Shown here: positions 1 to 5,607 of the stretch, in pieces
Position numbering within the stretch: the stretch's first letter is position 1
How the letters are laid out: every line of letters starts with the position of its first letter
From: Candidatus Aerophobetes bacterium Ae_b3b
GTDB lineage: Bacteria > Aerophobota > Aerophobia > Aerophobales > AE-B3A
Length of the DNA stretch: 12,053 nt
Assembly: GCA_005223085.1 (NCBI GenBank)
Contig: NJBP01000060.1
Span: 1-12,053 of the forward strand
Reading direction: 5' to 3'
Notes under the pieces: model-generated
Seen by the model: the letters and a program-made list of their open reading frames with translations, nothing else
What the model was told of the DNA's origin: nothing
The model's database searches: none
Made by a program: the position numbers and the translations under genes

Positions 1-1
1 G

Positions 2-184
2 AGGCATCATCGAAACTACTTCGTTGTCCGCACAGATGGTGGGCGAGTCTTCAAGATCTACCACGATAGGGGAGTCAAGAAAGAGTCTCCCAGAGTATGG
101 ATTCTAAATGAAGAGCTGTTCATGAGTGAACCCAGAGAATCGGTTTCTTCAAAGGATGAGAGTTGTAGAGAAAAAGAAAGATGA
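2..184 (+). CDS. C-terminal end of a small DUF6504-like protein (5' end outside window)
   Basis: An open frame enters from the left edge and stops with TGA at 182-184, giving 60 residues. The segment reading NYFVVRTDGGRVFKIYHD, followed about ten residues later by RVWILNEELF, resembles the conserved end of DUF6504-type proteins (a YFRVRT-DGR-YELY-like strand, then a W-LYR-like strand), as I remember that family. The last 25 residues are charged and look like an unstructured tail. The function of the family is not established. It lies 45 bases before the zinc-ribbon gene on the same strand, so co-transcription is possible. Because the start is missing, the family call is tentative; the open frame itself is clear. 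Confidence 0.4.
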   Translation, partial: RHHRNYFVVRTDGGRVFKIYHDRGVKKESPRVWILNEELFMSEPRESVSSKDESCREKER

Positions 185-229
185 AAACTCAAAGAGATCC
201 TGTAGCAGCAAGGTTTCCTAAAGTAGAAA

Positions 230-412
230 ATGGCGATAACCTGTCCCAAGTGTAAGCAGCAATATGATGTTACCCTCTTTGAGTTCGACAAGGCAGTTGA
301 ATGTGACTGCGGAGCAAGAATAAGGCTTGATCCAAGAAAGGGAATAGTCCTAGCAACGCAAAACATATTATACGAGGAGACAGGAGATGAACAGAGCAGA
401 ACTGGTAAGTGA
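230..412 (+). CDS. Small zinc-ribbon protein (60 aa), function unknown
   Basis: ATG at 230, stop at 410-412. The N-terminal half is a compact zinc ribbon: Cys5-x2-Cys8 at the first knuckle and Cys25-x-Cys27 at the second, 16 residues apart, in a context (ITCPKC, then VECDCGARIRL) typical of small MJ0042/rubredoxin-like ribbons that bind one zinc ion. The last 25 residues show no motif. No good Shine-Dalgarno site precedes the ATG, so translation may depend on the upstream frame. The end of the gene overlaps the HU remnant that starts at 387. The four Cys, their spacing and the position between same-strand genes support a real gene. Its partner, nucleic acid or protein, cannot be read from the sequence. 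Confidence 0.7.
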   Translation: MAITCPKCKQQYDVTLFEFDKAVECDCGARIRLDPRKGIVLATQNILYEETGDEQSRTGK

Positions 413-491
413 GGTAAGGAGTAAAGTTGGACTGACGAAGAAGGGGCCCAAGTTCGTACCAGGGACGGCTTTGAGAGACAAGACAAAATAG
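387..491 (+). pseudogene. HU-type DNA-binding protein gene with its middle deleted (34 codons left)
   Basis: The frame begins with ATG at 387, overlaps the zinc-ribbon gene by 26 bases, has GAGGAG-like sequence upstream, and stops with TAG at 489-491. The first 19 residues, MNRAELVSEVRSKVGLTKK, match the HU N-terminus (MNKxELIxxVAxKTGLTKK). They are followed directly by GPKFVPGTALRDKTK, which matches the HU C-terminus (KVPKFVPGKALRDAVK). Intact HU is about 90 residues, so about 55 residues, including the dimer core and the DNA-clasping beta arms, are absent, yet the frame is kept across the junction near 443-446. Known HU function needs the missing part, so I call it a pseudogene. A translated mini-protein or an assembly deletion remain possible. 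Confidence 0.6.
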
Positions 492-514
492 AGTAAGGTA
501 TGTAGTGTGGCTTC

Positions 515-520
515 AGGAGA
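515..520 (+). promoter_or_regulatory. Shine-Dalgarno site that sets the start of the Old Yellow Enzyme gene
   Basis: AGGAGA lies nine bases before ATG 529. It falls inside the longer open frame that could begin at GTG 505, and no comparable site precedes that GTG. This favours ATG 529 (or the adjacent ATG 532). Confidence 0.6.
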
Positions 521-528
521 ACAGTGAA

Positions 529-1566
529 ATGATGAGCGAAGATATCAGATGCTTCTTTCATAGCAAAGAGTGCACTTTGAAACTGTTTCGACCTTTAACT
601 ATTAGAAAGCTGAAGTTAAGGAACAGGATTGTTATGCCACCTATGGCTACAGTTATGGATATTAGCACCCTGCGAGCGAGAAAGTACTACCGGGAAAGGG
701 CCCGAGGAGGTGTGGGCTTGATCATAGTGGAGGGAACCTCTATCGACAAGTTCTCCTCGGTTGAATTTGTCACAGCTCTTTCATTACTCTCAAAAACCGT
801 CCATAAAGAAGGCTCAGGCATTATCATTCAGCTTTTCCAGGGCAGTAAACTGCAGAATGGTGAAATGGTTGCTCCCTCAGCAACAGAGGTGAGTCGAGAG
901 GCAACTGAGAAAGAAATTGAGGAGATGATGGAAAAGTTCGCTACCTCTTCCTCTTTAGCACAAAAGGCCGGTTTTGATGGAGTAGAAGTCCACGGAGCAC
1001 ACACTTATTTTCTTAATCAGTTCTTTTCTCCTATTTTAAATCACCGAGATGACAGATTTGGAGGGAGTTTAGAAAAGCGTATGAATTTTGGCCTTGGGTG
1101 CGTAAGAGCTATAAGGGAAAGAGTAAAAGAAGAGTTTCTCCTCTTTTATCGTCATACTCCGGTTGATTGGAATGATAGGGGTTACACTATTGGGGACAGT
1201 AATGTGTTCTGTTCCAGACTAGAGGAAGAGGGGCTGGATGTGATAGATGTTTCTCCCAGTTCCGATGATAGCCATAGTCATGTAGAGTACGCTGATGAGA
1301 TAAAAAAAGCAGTAAGGATTCCCGTAATTGCTGTGGGAGGAATGGAGGATCCGCAAAAAGGGAAAAGAGCATTATCCTCCAATAAATGCGATCTAGTAGC
1401 CATTGGAAGAGGACTTATTGCTGATCCCTACTGGCCCATAAAGGTCAAGGAGGGCAGGGAGAAAGAGATCATCCGGTGTATAAAATGTAACGAGAAATGT
1501 TATGGTAACCTAATAAAGGATATACCTATCTCTTGCGCCCAAAACAGAAATGTTGGCTTTGAGTAA
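529..1566 (+). CDS. NADH:flavin oxidoreductase / Old Yellow Enzyme family protein with a 4Fe-4S cysteine motif
   Basis: 345 residues from ATG 529, chosen for its Shine-Dalgarno site; GTG 505 would add eight residues. The protein is an FMN TIM barrel of the 2,4-dienoyl-CoA reductase / trimethylamine dehydrogenase branch. Visible signatures: MPPMAT (36-41) at the FMN, HxxHxY (His155, His158, Tyr160) where the family binds substrate and donates a proton, RFGGS (176-180), and GRGLIADP (293-300) at the FMN phosphate. Cys317-x2-Cys320-x3-Cys324-x11-Cys336 is the 4Fe-4S motif. Oddities: the usual QLxHxGR strand reads QLFQGSK (101-107), and the chain stops just after the last Cys, so the FAD and NAD domains of the roughly 650-residue relatives are absent. 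It would need a separate electron donor. The DUF2284 gene follows after 17 bases and is a plausible partner. Likely cytoplasmic reductase; substrate unknown. Confidence 0.85.
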   Translation: MMSEDIRCFFHSKECTLKLFRPLTIRKLKLRNRIVMPPMATVMDISTLRARKYYRERARGGVGLIIVEGTSIDKFSSVEFVTALSLLSKTVHKEGSGIIIQLFQGSKLQNGEMVAPSATEVSREATEKEIEEMMEKFATSSSLAQKAGFDGVEVHGAHTYFLNQFFSPILNHRDDRFGGSLEKRMNFGLGCVRAIRERVKEEFLLFYRHTPVDWNDRGYTIGDSNVFCSRLEEEGLDVIDVSPSSDDSHSHVEYADEIKKAVRIPVIAVGGMEDPQKGKRALSSNKCDLVAIGRGLIADPYWPIKVKEGREKEIIRCIKCNEKCYGNLIKDIPISCAQNRNVGFE

Positions 1567-1583
1567 TTTGAGGATGGTTGCAT

Positions 1584-2108
1584 ATGGGAAAACTAGAAGA
1601 TTTTTGCAGGAAGGCGATTGAATTAGGTGCAGCTAAGGCAAAGATCATCAAGGCTGAAGACGTCATAGTGGCTGACTGGGTAAGGCTAAAATGCCAATAT
1701 GGGTGTGGGGGATATGGAAAAAGACTTACCTGTCCTCCCTACAGTCCCACGCCGAGTGAAACAAGGAAGGTAATTGCTGGGTATAGGAGAGCGATTTTGA
1801 CAAAATTTAGGTCTTGCCAGGAGTGTGGTGACCAACGAGCAGTAAATATTCACAAATTCATAGCTGAAATGGAAAGGGATTTATTTTTGTCAGGATATTA
1901 TGCTGCCTTTGGAATGGCCTGTGGTCCCTGTGATCTATGTACTCAGTGTGACTTAAAGGAATGTCAGGAGCCGGGTTTAGCAAGACCTTCCATGGAAGCC
2001 TGTGGGATAGACGTATATGCGACGGCAAAGAAAGCAGGATTTAAGATTGAGGTACTTACCCGAAGAGATCAGATACCCAGATGTTTCGCATTGGTATTGG
2101 TCGAGTAA
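1584..2108 (+). CDS. DUF2284 family Cys-rich, probably metal- or Fe-S-binding protein
   Basis: 174 residues from ATG 1584, with GAGG at 1570-1573 placed ten bases before it; TTG 1578 is too close to that site. The N-terminal block RLKCQYGCGGYGKRLTCPPY (34-53) carries Cys37, Cys41 and Cys50 and is the hallmark of DUF2284. A second cluster, Cys113-x2-Cys116-x2-Cys119-x2-Cys122-x4-Cys127, resembles a ferredoxin motif; Cys78, Cys81, Cys140 and Cys167 are also present. Length matches the family. DUF2284 proteins are annotated as predicted metal-binding and, as I recall, are common in anaerobes, often near methyltransferase or redox genes; no reaction is established. It follows the Old Yellow Enzyme gene closely on the same strand, so I infer an operon and a possible electron-carrier role. 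No leader or membrane segment is visible. Confidence 0.8.
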   Translation: MGKLEDFCRKAIELGAAKAKIIKAEDVIVADWVRLKCQYGCGGYGKRLTCPPYSPTPSETRKVIAGYRRAILTKFRSCQECGDQRAVNIHKFIAEMERDLFLSGYYAAFGMACGPCDLCTQCDLKECQEPGLARPSMEACGIDVYATAKKAGFKIEVLTRRDQIPRCFALVLVE

Positions 2109-2149
2109 GTGGCTTTCAGGACTTGCAGACTTGAAATGAGTATTTTTTA

Positions 2150-2247
2150 AACCGTCGGTTTGTTCTACGACTCTTCTTTGATTCTTCTCTGGTCACTTCT
2201 ATCGGAGGCCCTGGGACGCAAGCCAAATTCCAGCACTTGCCAATCTG
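2150..2247 (-). pseudogene. Possible decayed IS3-family transposase fragment, - strand
   Basis: Read on the - strand from 2247 leftwards, one frame gives IWLASQGLR and then, past stops, PEKN...VVEQTDGL. This parallels the IS3 transposase stretch REWL-x-x-GV followed by SPWENGYIESFNGRL. The 28-base stretch ending at 2247 also aligns in direct orientation with the one ending at 3942, in the clearer right-hand relic, at 22 of 28 positions. Stops and shifts show it is dead. The call is weak alone and rests on the pairing with the other fragments. Confidence 0.35.
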
Positions 2248-2285
2248 GTTTTGAAAGCACAGCCGTATTGTGCTCAGATTATCGG

Positions 2286-2355
2286 CCACCTGCTCCGGAG
2301 GCTATTATTCCGTTGACTCTAATTTAACAAGTGGTACTATTAATGGGGGCAGGTC
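2286..2355. repeat. Left arm of a 70-bp inverted repeat bracketing the methyltransferase gene
   Basis: This 70-base stretch matches the reverse complement of 3653-3722 at 62 of 70 positions with no gaps, counted by hand. Both arms are the end of an IS3-type transposase frame plus the element terminus. The region between the arms holds exactly one gene. Confidence 0.85.
2313..2340 (+). promoter_or_regulatory. Candidate promoter inside the left IS end, reading into the methyltransferase gene
   Basis: TTGACT (2313-2318), 16 bases, then TACTAT (2335-2340): five and four matches to the sigma-70 -35 and -10 hexamers. Transcription would begin near 2347, about 70 bases before ATG 2416. It lies wholly within the IS remnant, so the promoter would be IS-supplied. 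This is inferred from consensus only. Confidence 0.4.
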
Positions 2356-2415
2356 AATTGCGCAGTGACGCAGCCGGACTGACCCAATAAATGTAAATAA
2401 GGAGGTAGTAGGGAA

Positions 2416-3654
2416 ATGGATAAGATGACCTCTCAAGAAAGAGTCCTAAAAGCAATAAATCATAAAGAACCAGATCGAGTTCCCCTGGATCTTAATGGGC
2501 ACCGATCCAGTGGAATCATGGTCCAAGCTTATAAAGAGCTCAGGAATTATTTAGGTCTACCTCCAAGTGCATTGTTTATCTATGACTTTATTCAGCAACT
2601 TGCTCTGGTAGAGGATGATGTACTGGACGTAGTAGGAGCCGATGTCGTAGAGATTAGCCATGACTTCTATAAAAAGGAAGACTACTGGCAGGATTGGCAG
2701 CTCCAGGACGGTACCCCCTGCAAGATACCTTCTTTCATAAGGGTAGAGAGAGTTCATGATGGGAGTGTGGTATATGGAGACGAAAGCCAGGTCATTTGCA
2801 TTCAGAAGAATGGCTGCCTCTATTTCGAACAAACACATTTTCCTCTAAAAGACAGCGATGATATGACTTTTGAGAGATTACCTTACTACCTGCAGCAGAT
2901 TATGTGGTGCAGGCTTGGGATTCCTCCGGCACCGGCTGCATTTGATAAAGAAGGATTTGAGATAATGAGGGCCAATGCCCAGGCATTACGCAAGTCAACT
3001 GAGCGGGCCATCTATGCAACGTTTGGAGGAAACCTACTGGAGATAGGGCAGTTTTCCTTCCGCATTGATAACTTTCTCTGTGAACTGGCAGCAAATCCAA
3101 AACGAGTGCATACCTACCTGGAAAAGCTGACGGAATTCCATCTTGATAATCTAAGGAGATACCTGGGGGCGGTAGGAGAGTATGTTGACATAATTGGTTT
3201 TGGGGATGACTTAGGTATGCAAACAGGTCCCCAAATCTCGCCGGCTATGTACCGTGAATTTTTCAAACCACGCCATAGGCTTTTGTGGCAGTACGCTAAG
3301 AAACTGTGTCCTCATATAAAGATAAGCCTGCACTGTTGTGGCAGCGTTTATCCTTTATTGAAAGATCTAATTGAGGCAGGGCTAGATGTTATCAATCCCG
3401 TGCAATTTAATTGCAAGGACATGGAACTATCACGATTAAAACAGGAGTTTGGCAGAGATTTGGCTTTTTGGGGCGGGGGCTGCGATACCAGAGAGATTTT
3501 ACCCAGGGGAACTCCTGAACAGATTCGGGAGCACGTCAGAAAGAACATACAAATCATGAGTCGTGGTGGGGGGTTTGTGTTCCAGCAAGTACACAATATT
3601 ATGGCAGATGTACCCCCGGAAAATATTGTAGCCATGTTTGAAGCGGCCAGGTGA
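2416..3654 (+). CDS. UroD-fold methyltransferase (MtaA/MtbA-like) with His-Cys-Cys...Cys metal site
   Basis: 412 residues, with AAGGAGGT at 2399-2406 nine bases before ATG 2416. The start SQERVLKAINHKEPDRVPLD (6-25) is the standard opening of uroporphyrinogen-decarboxylase-fold methyltransferases. GDDLGMQTGPQISPAMYREF (263-282) is the conserved barrel motif. LHCCG (305-309) and GGGCD (353-357) supply His306, Cys308 (or Cys307) and Cys356, the HxC...C zinc site that activates the methyl acceptor in MtaA/MtbA-type enzymes. This suggests methyl transfer to or from a corrinoid or thiol rather than haem synthesis; the methyl donor is unknown. The gene stands alone between two inverted IS3-type ends. 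Its C-terminus stops at ENIVAMFEAAR, where relatives usually continue a few residues, and the stop codon coincides with the IS terminus. The short loss is unlikely to inactivate it. Cytoplasmic. Confidence 0.85.
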   Translation: MDKMTSQERVLKAINHKEPDRVPLDLNGHRSSGIMVQAYKELRNYLGLPPSALFIYDFIQQLALVEDDVLDVVGADVVEISHDFYKKEDYWQDWQLQDGTPCKIPSFIRVERVHDGSVVYGDESQVICIQKNGCLYFEQTHFPLKDSDDMTFERLPYYLQQIMWCRLGIPPAPAAFDKEGFEIMRANAQALRKSTERAIYATFGGNLLEIGQFSFRIDNFLCELAANPKRVHTYLEKLTEFHLDNLRRYLGAVGEYVDIIGFGDDLGMQTGPQISPAMYREFFKPRHRLLWQYAKKLCPHIKISLHCCGSVYPLLKDLIEAGLDVINPVQFNCKDMELSRLKQEFGRDLAFWGGGCDTREILPRGTPEQIREHVRKNIQIMSRGGGFVFQQVHNIMADVPPENIVAMFEAAR

Positions 3655-3722
3655 CCTGCCCCCATTAATTGTACCACTTTTTAAGTTAGAGTCACCTGCA
3701 TGATAGCCTCGGGAGCAGGTGG
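3653..3722. repeat. Right arm of the 70-bp inverted repeat bracketing the methyltransferase gene
   Basis: Reverse complement of 2286-2355 with eight mismatches and no gaps. It overlaps the last two bases of the methyltransferase stop codon. Confidence 0.85.
3668..3695 (-). promoter_or_regulatory. Candidate - strand promoter in the right IS end, antisense to the methyltransferase gene
   Basis: On the - strand: GTGACT (3695-3690), 16 bases, TACAAT (3673-3668). These match the -35 at four and the -10 at five positions, in the same place as the candidate in the left arm. Transcription would run antisense into the 3' end of the methyltransferase gene. Consensus match only. Confidence 0.3.
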
Positions 3723-3942
3723 TCGTTAGTTTATAGACACTATGCGGCCTTACTTAATTGTACTCTGTTCGCCACTCCTCAATCAATATTCTCGCCTCCG
3801 CCAATGCACTGAGCACCTTCCCATTAAACCGCTAATCTCTTAGCCTGCCATTGAATAACCTTATTTATCAATTCTACCAGAGATTTCCTTATTGTGTCTT
3901 GCCAAGGAAACGCCCAGCCAAATCTCAGTACTTGTCAATATG

Positions 3943-4126
3943 AACTAAGACATTATGATGAAGAGAGATCCGCACTAGATAGATTTGTTTTTTAGGTAGG
4001 ATTTGGGGAAGTATTTCTCAACCAAAGATGTGAAGATACCCTCAAGAAAGATGCTTCAGAATGGCTCCCCGGACTGGACAAGCGGAGCTTGAATTATAAT
4101 TTAATTAACAGACTTAACCCGGGGGC
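3943..4126. other. Non-coding stretch, nothing recognised
   Basis: Between the IS3 relic and the promoter of the binding-protein gene I see no open frame with a ribosome site, no repeat shared with the rest of the window, and no second IS terminus. Confidence 0.5.
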
Positions 4127-4155
4127 TTGACAAAAAAACTTCTTTTGCTAACACT
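4127..4155 (+). promoter_or_regulatory. Candidate promoter for the ABC importer operon
   Basis: A perfect -35 hexamer, TTGACA at 4127-4132, is followed at 16-17 bases by a weak -10 (TAACAC/AACACT, 4149-4155). The weak -10 fits a regulated promoter, and a palindrome lies on it. The leader to ATG 4345 would be about 180 bases. Confidence 0.4.
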
Positions 4156-4159
4156 TAGC
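4147..4159. promoter_or_regulatory. Operator-like palindrome GCTAA-CAC-TTAGC over the -10 region
   Basis: Perfect 5-base arms around a 3-base centre, overlapping the -10 position of the candidate importer promoter. A related half-site, GCTAAG, occurs about 40 bases downstream. The position is where a repressor would block transcription. No regulator gene is in the window. The arms are short, so chance is possible. Confidence 0.35.
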
Positions 4160-4249
4160 CATGAATTTAGATCTTTTTGACAAGCGAAAGCTAAGAATAA
4201 GGCTAGAAGGAGGTGAGAGAGCAGGTAGAGCTGTTAGCTGGGAAATAAA

Positions 4250-4303
4250 GGAAGGCTTCCCAAGAAAGTGTTGAAAAATTATTTTCTGTTTTGGGAGCTT
4301 TCC
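4250..4303 (+). promoter_or_regulatory. Leader hairpin upstream of the binding-protein gene
   Basis: GGAAGGCTTCCCAA (4250-4263) pairs with TTGGGAGCTTTCC (4291-4303): 13 pairs with one G-U and one bulged T. AGAAA and TTTCT inside the loop can extend the stem. No U-run follows, so it is not a simple terminator. It ends about 28 bases before the GGAGGT ribosome site and could act on mRNA stability or as part of an attenuator. Confidence 0.45.
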
Positions 4304-4331
4304 ACAGAAAAATGAACCAAGTCCGAAACAT

Positions 4332-4337
4332 GGAGGT
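4332..4337 (+). promoter_or_regulatory. Shine-Dalgarno site that sets the binding-protein start
   Basis: GGAGGT seven bases before ATG 4345. The longer in-frame start at 4291 lies inside the leader hairpin and has no ribosome site, so ATG 4345 is preferred. Confidence 0.7.
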
Positions 4338-4344
4338 AAAGGAA

Positions 4345-5586
4345 ATGAAAAGAATTAGTTTAAGATGGGTAAAAAAAATGGCGAAAAGGAATATAAATAC
4401 CGTTTTAGCCGTAGTCATTACAGTGATCATCGCTGTGGCAATTGCAGTCCCTATAGCATGGGGCTCTTCATCGGCAACTGAAGGGATATCGACTCCAACA
4501 GGTTACTACTTTGGCCATGATTCCCTGTATATGGGCGATGAGTGGATGAGGGTGACTGACCTCGCGATCCACTATTGGGGCGAAGATCATGGAATTAGGG
4601 TGCTTACCAAAAATGCACGTTTCGATCCAGAAATTCAGATTAAAGATTATAGATATATGGTAGCTGCTGGCGTTGATGCAATAATATCTTCTCCCGTCGA
4701 TGCAGTAGCTACAAAAGGTATTACGGAGTGGGTCGTGTCGCAGGATGTTCCCCTCGTAACGTACAATACCGATGTTGATACAACAGCTGTGAAAATTACT
4801 GTAATGTTCGGTAATAAAAGAGCTGCAATGCAAGTGGCAGAAAAATGTATAGAGTACTTAAAAGAGGTTCAGGGAACCGAAGAACCTTCGGGCTTCATTG
4901 TTGGCCTTCAAGGAACTGAGGCAGTCGATACAGATGAAGTACGTGCCGAGGGATATAAAGAGGTTTTTAATAGATATCCAGGCATCAATTATGTGTATTT
5001 TTACACCAAGTCAGTCATGAGCGAGGCCCAAGCAAGAGCATATGACTCAATCATGGAATATGGTAGGCCGGTTGCTATTGTTTCTCAAAACACGACTAAT
5101 GGAAGAGGGGGATACATGGCACTCGAAAGGACAGGTATGACTGAACTTAGAGGAGAGTCAGGCCATGTGTGGATGGGTTCCATAGGTTCTCCGCCCGAGT
5201 GGATAGAGATGATGAAGGAAAGTAAAGTAGACTATGGTTATGTCCAGCCCAACTTATTCTACGGTCCTTTAGCCATGTACTTTGCTATACAACTCATAGA
5301 AAAAGGCGAAGCAGGATTGCCTAAGGTCGGTCAGACGATAACATGCAATCCGAATAAAACTAATGGGCACCAATCCGATGGAACATATAACCTCGTTATA
5401 ACGGGATACGAACACCTGTTTGAACCATGGGCATTGGATGCTCAAACATGGTTCCCTGCCAAAGTTGAAACGAACTATGGACACAGGTGGTTTAAGGTAG
5501 CTGGAATGGAGGTAACACCAGAAACAGCCGACAATCCATCAATATGGGGAAATGCAGCAAGGGAATGGTTGAGGCCAGTAAAATAA
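4345..5586 (+). CDS. Periplasmic-binding-protein (RbsB-like, Peripla_BP_4) of a CUT2-type ABC importer
   Basis: 413 residues from ATG 4345. A basic N-terminus (KRISLRWVKKMAKR) precedes a hydrophobic segment at about 18-39, a signal peptide or uncleaved anchor; there is no lipobox Cys. The mature part follows the type I sugar-binding fold: YMVAAGVDAIISSPVDAVAT (104-123), DVPLVTYNTDV (134-144), FIVGLQGTEAVDTDEVRAEG (184-203), and FAIQLIEKGEAGLPKVGQ (313-330), the usual hinge and helix order of RbsB-like proteins. It is about 80 residues longer than typical RbsB, mainly at the ends, and the C-terminal 60 residues hold several Trp. The ligand is not readable; a sugar, a sugar-like or an aromatic compound are all open. 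It heads the importer operon, whose permeases and ATPase follow after a 1.1-kb interruption. Confidence 0.85.
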   Translation: MKRISLRWVKKMAKRNINTVLAVVITVIIAVAIAVPIAWGSSSATEGISTPTGYYFGHDSLYMGDEWMRVTDLAIHYWGEDHGIRVLTKNARFDPEIQIKDYRYMVAAGVDAIISSPVDAVATKGITEWVVSQDVPLVTYNTDVDTTAVKITVMFGNKRAAMQVAEKCIEYLKEVQGTEEPSGFIVGLQGTEAVDTDEVRAEGYKEVFNRYPGINYVYFYTKSVMSEAQARAYDSIMEYGRPVAIVSQNTTNGRGGYMALERTGMTELRGESGHVWMGSIGSPPEWIEMMKESKVDYGYVQPNLFYGPLAMYFAIQLIEKGEAGLPKVGQTITCNPNKTNGHQSDGTYNLVITGYEHLFEPWALDAQTWFPAKVETNYGHRWFKVAGMEVTPETADNPSIWGNAAREWLRPVK

Positions 5587-5607
5587 AGCCTTCCCTTTTT
5601 ATTTTTT
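5561..5607 (+). terminator. Probable intrinsic terminator or attenuator after the binding-protein gene
   Basis: GGGA (5561-5564) and AGGC (5572-5575) can pair with GCCT (5588-5591) and TCCC (5592-5595) in a bulged stem that overlaps the stop codon, followed at once by a T-rich run (TTTTTATTTTTTG). It would lower expression of downstream permease genes relative to the binding protein, a common arrangement. The stem is short. Confidence 0.45.

Larger units (their letters stand above)
2258..2356 (+). pseudogene. Decayed IS3-family transposase 3' end and IS terminus, + strand
   Basis: The + strand reads a worn RPHSxLGY region (QPYCAQ, one base lost), then RPPAPEAIIPLTLI from 2284, a stop, and VVLLMGAGQ. 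RPHSSLGYRPPAPEA is the standard C-terminus of IS3-family transposases. The end sequence GGGGGCAGGTCA (2345-2356) finishes with CA, as IS3-family ends do, and is the reverse complement of the TGACCTGCCCCC that opens the right-hand relic at 3652. Only the last 100 bases of the element remain. It faces the methyltransferase gene, whose ATG is 60 bases further on. Confidence 0.65.
3652..3942 (-). pseudogene. Decayed IS3-family transposase 3' part, - strand
   Basis: Read leftwards from 3942 on the - strand: a worn IWLG segment, then LWxNxxIRLFNGRLRDxRFNGKV, then LAEARILIEEWRTEYN, a stop, VRPHS, and after a frame slip RPPAPEAIMQVTLT, stop, KVVQLMGAG. This follows the C-terminal third of IS3-family transposases (SPWENGYIESFNGRLRDELLNGE, then LxEARVLIEEWRxEYN, then RPHSSLGYRPPAPEA). 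At least five stops and one shift are present, and the catalytic Glu position reads Arg. TGACCTGCCCCC at 3652-3663 looks like the element's terminus. The 5' two-thirds and the other terminus are not found in the window. This relic fills the first half of the gap before the binding-protein gene. Confidence 0.75.

Noticed and set aside
2344-2392. Nested stem GGTCA-TGCG...CGCA-TGACC just inside the left IS end
   Set aside because: Stems of only four or five pairs with an unpaired side and no T-run; not convincing as a terminator or attenuator.
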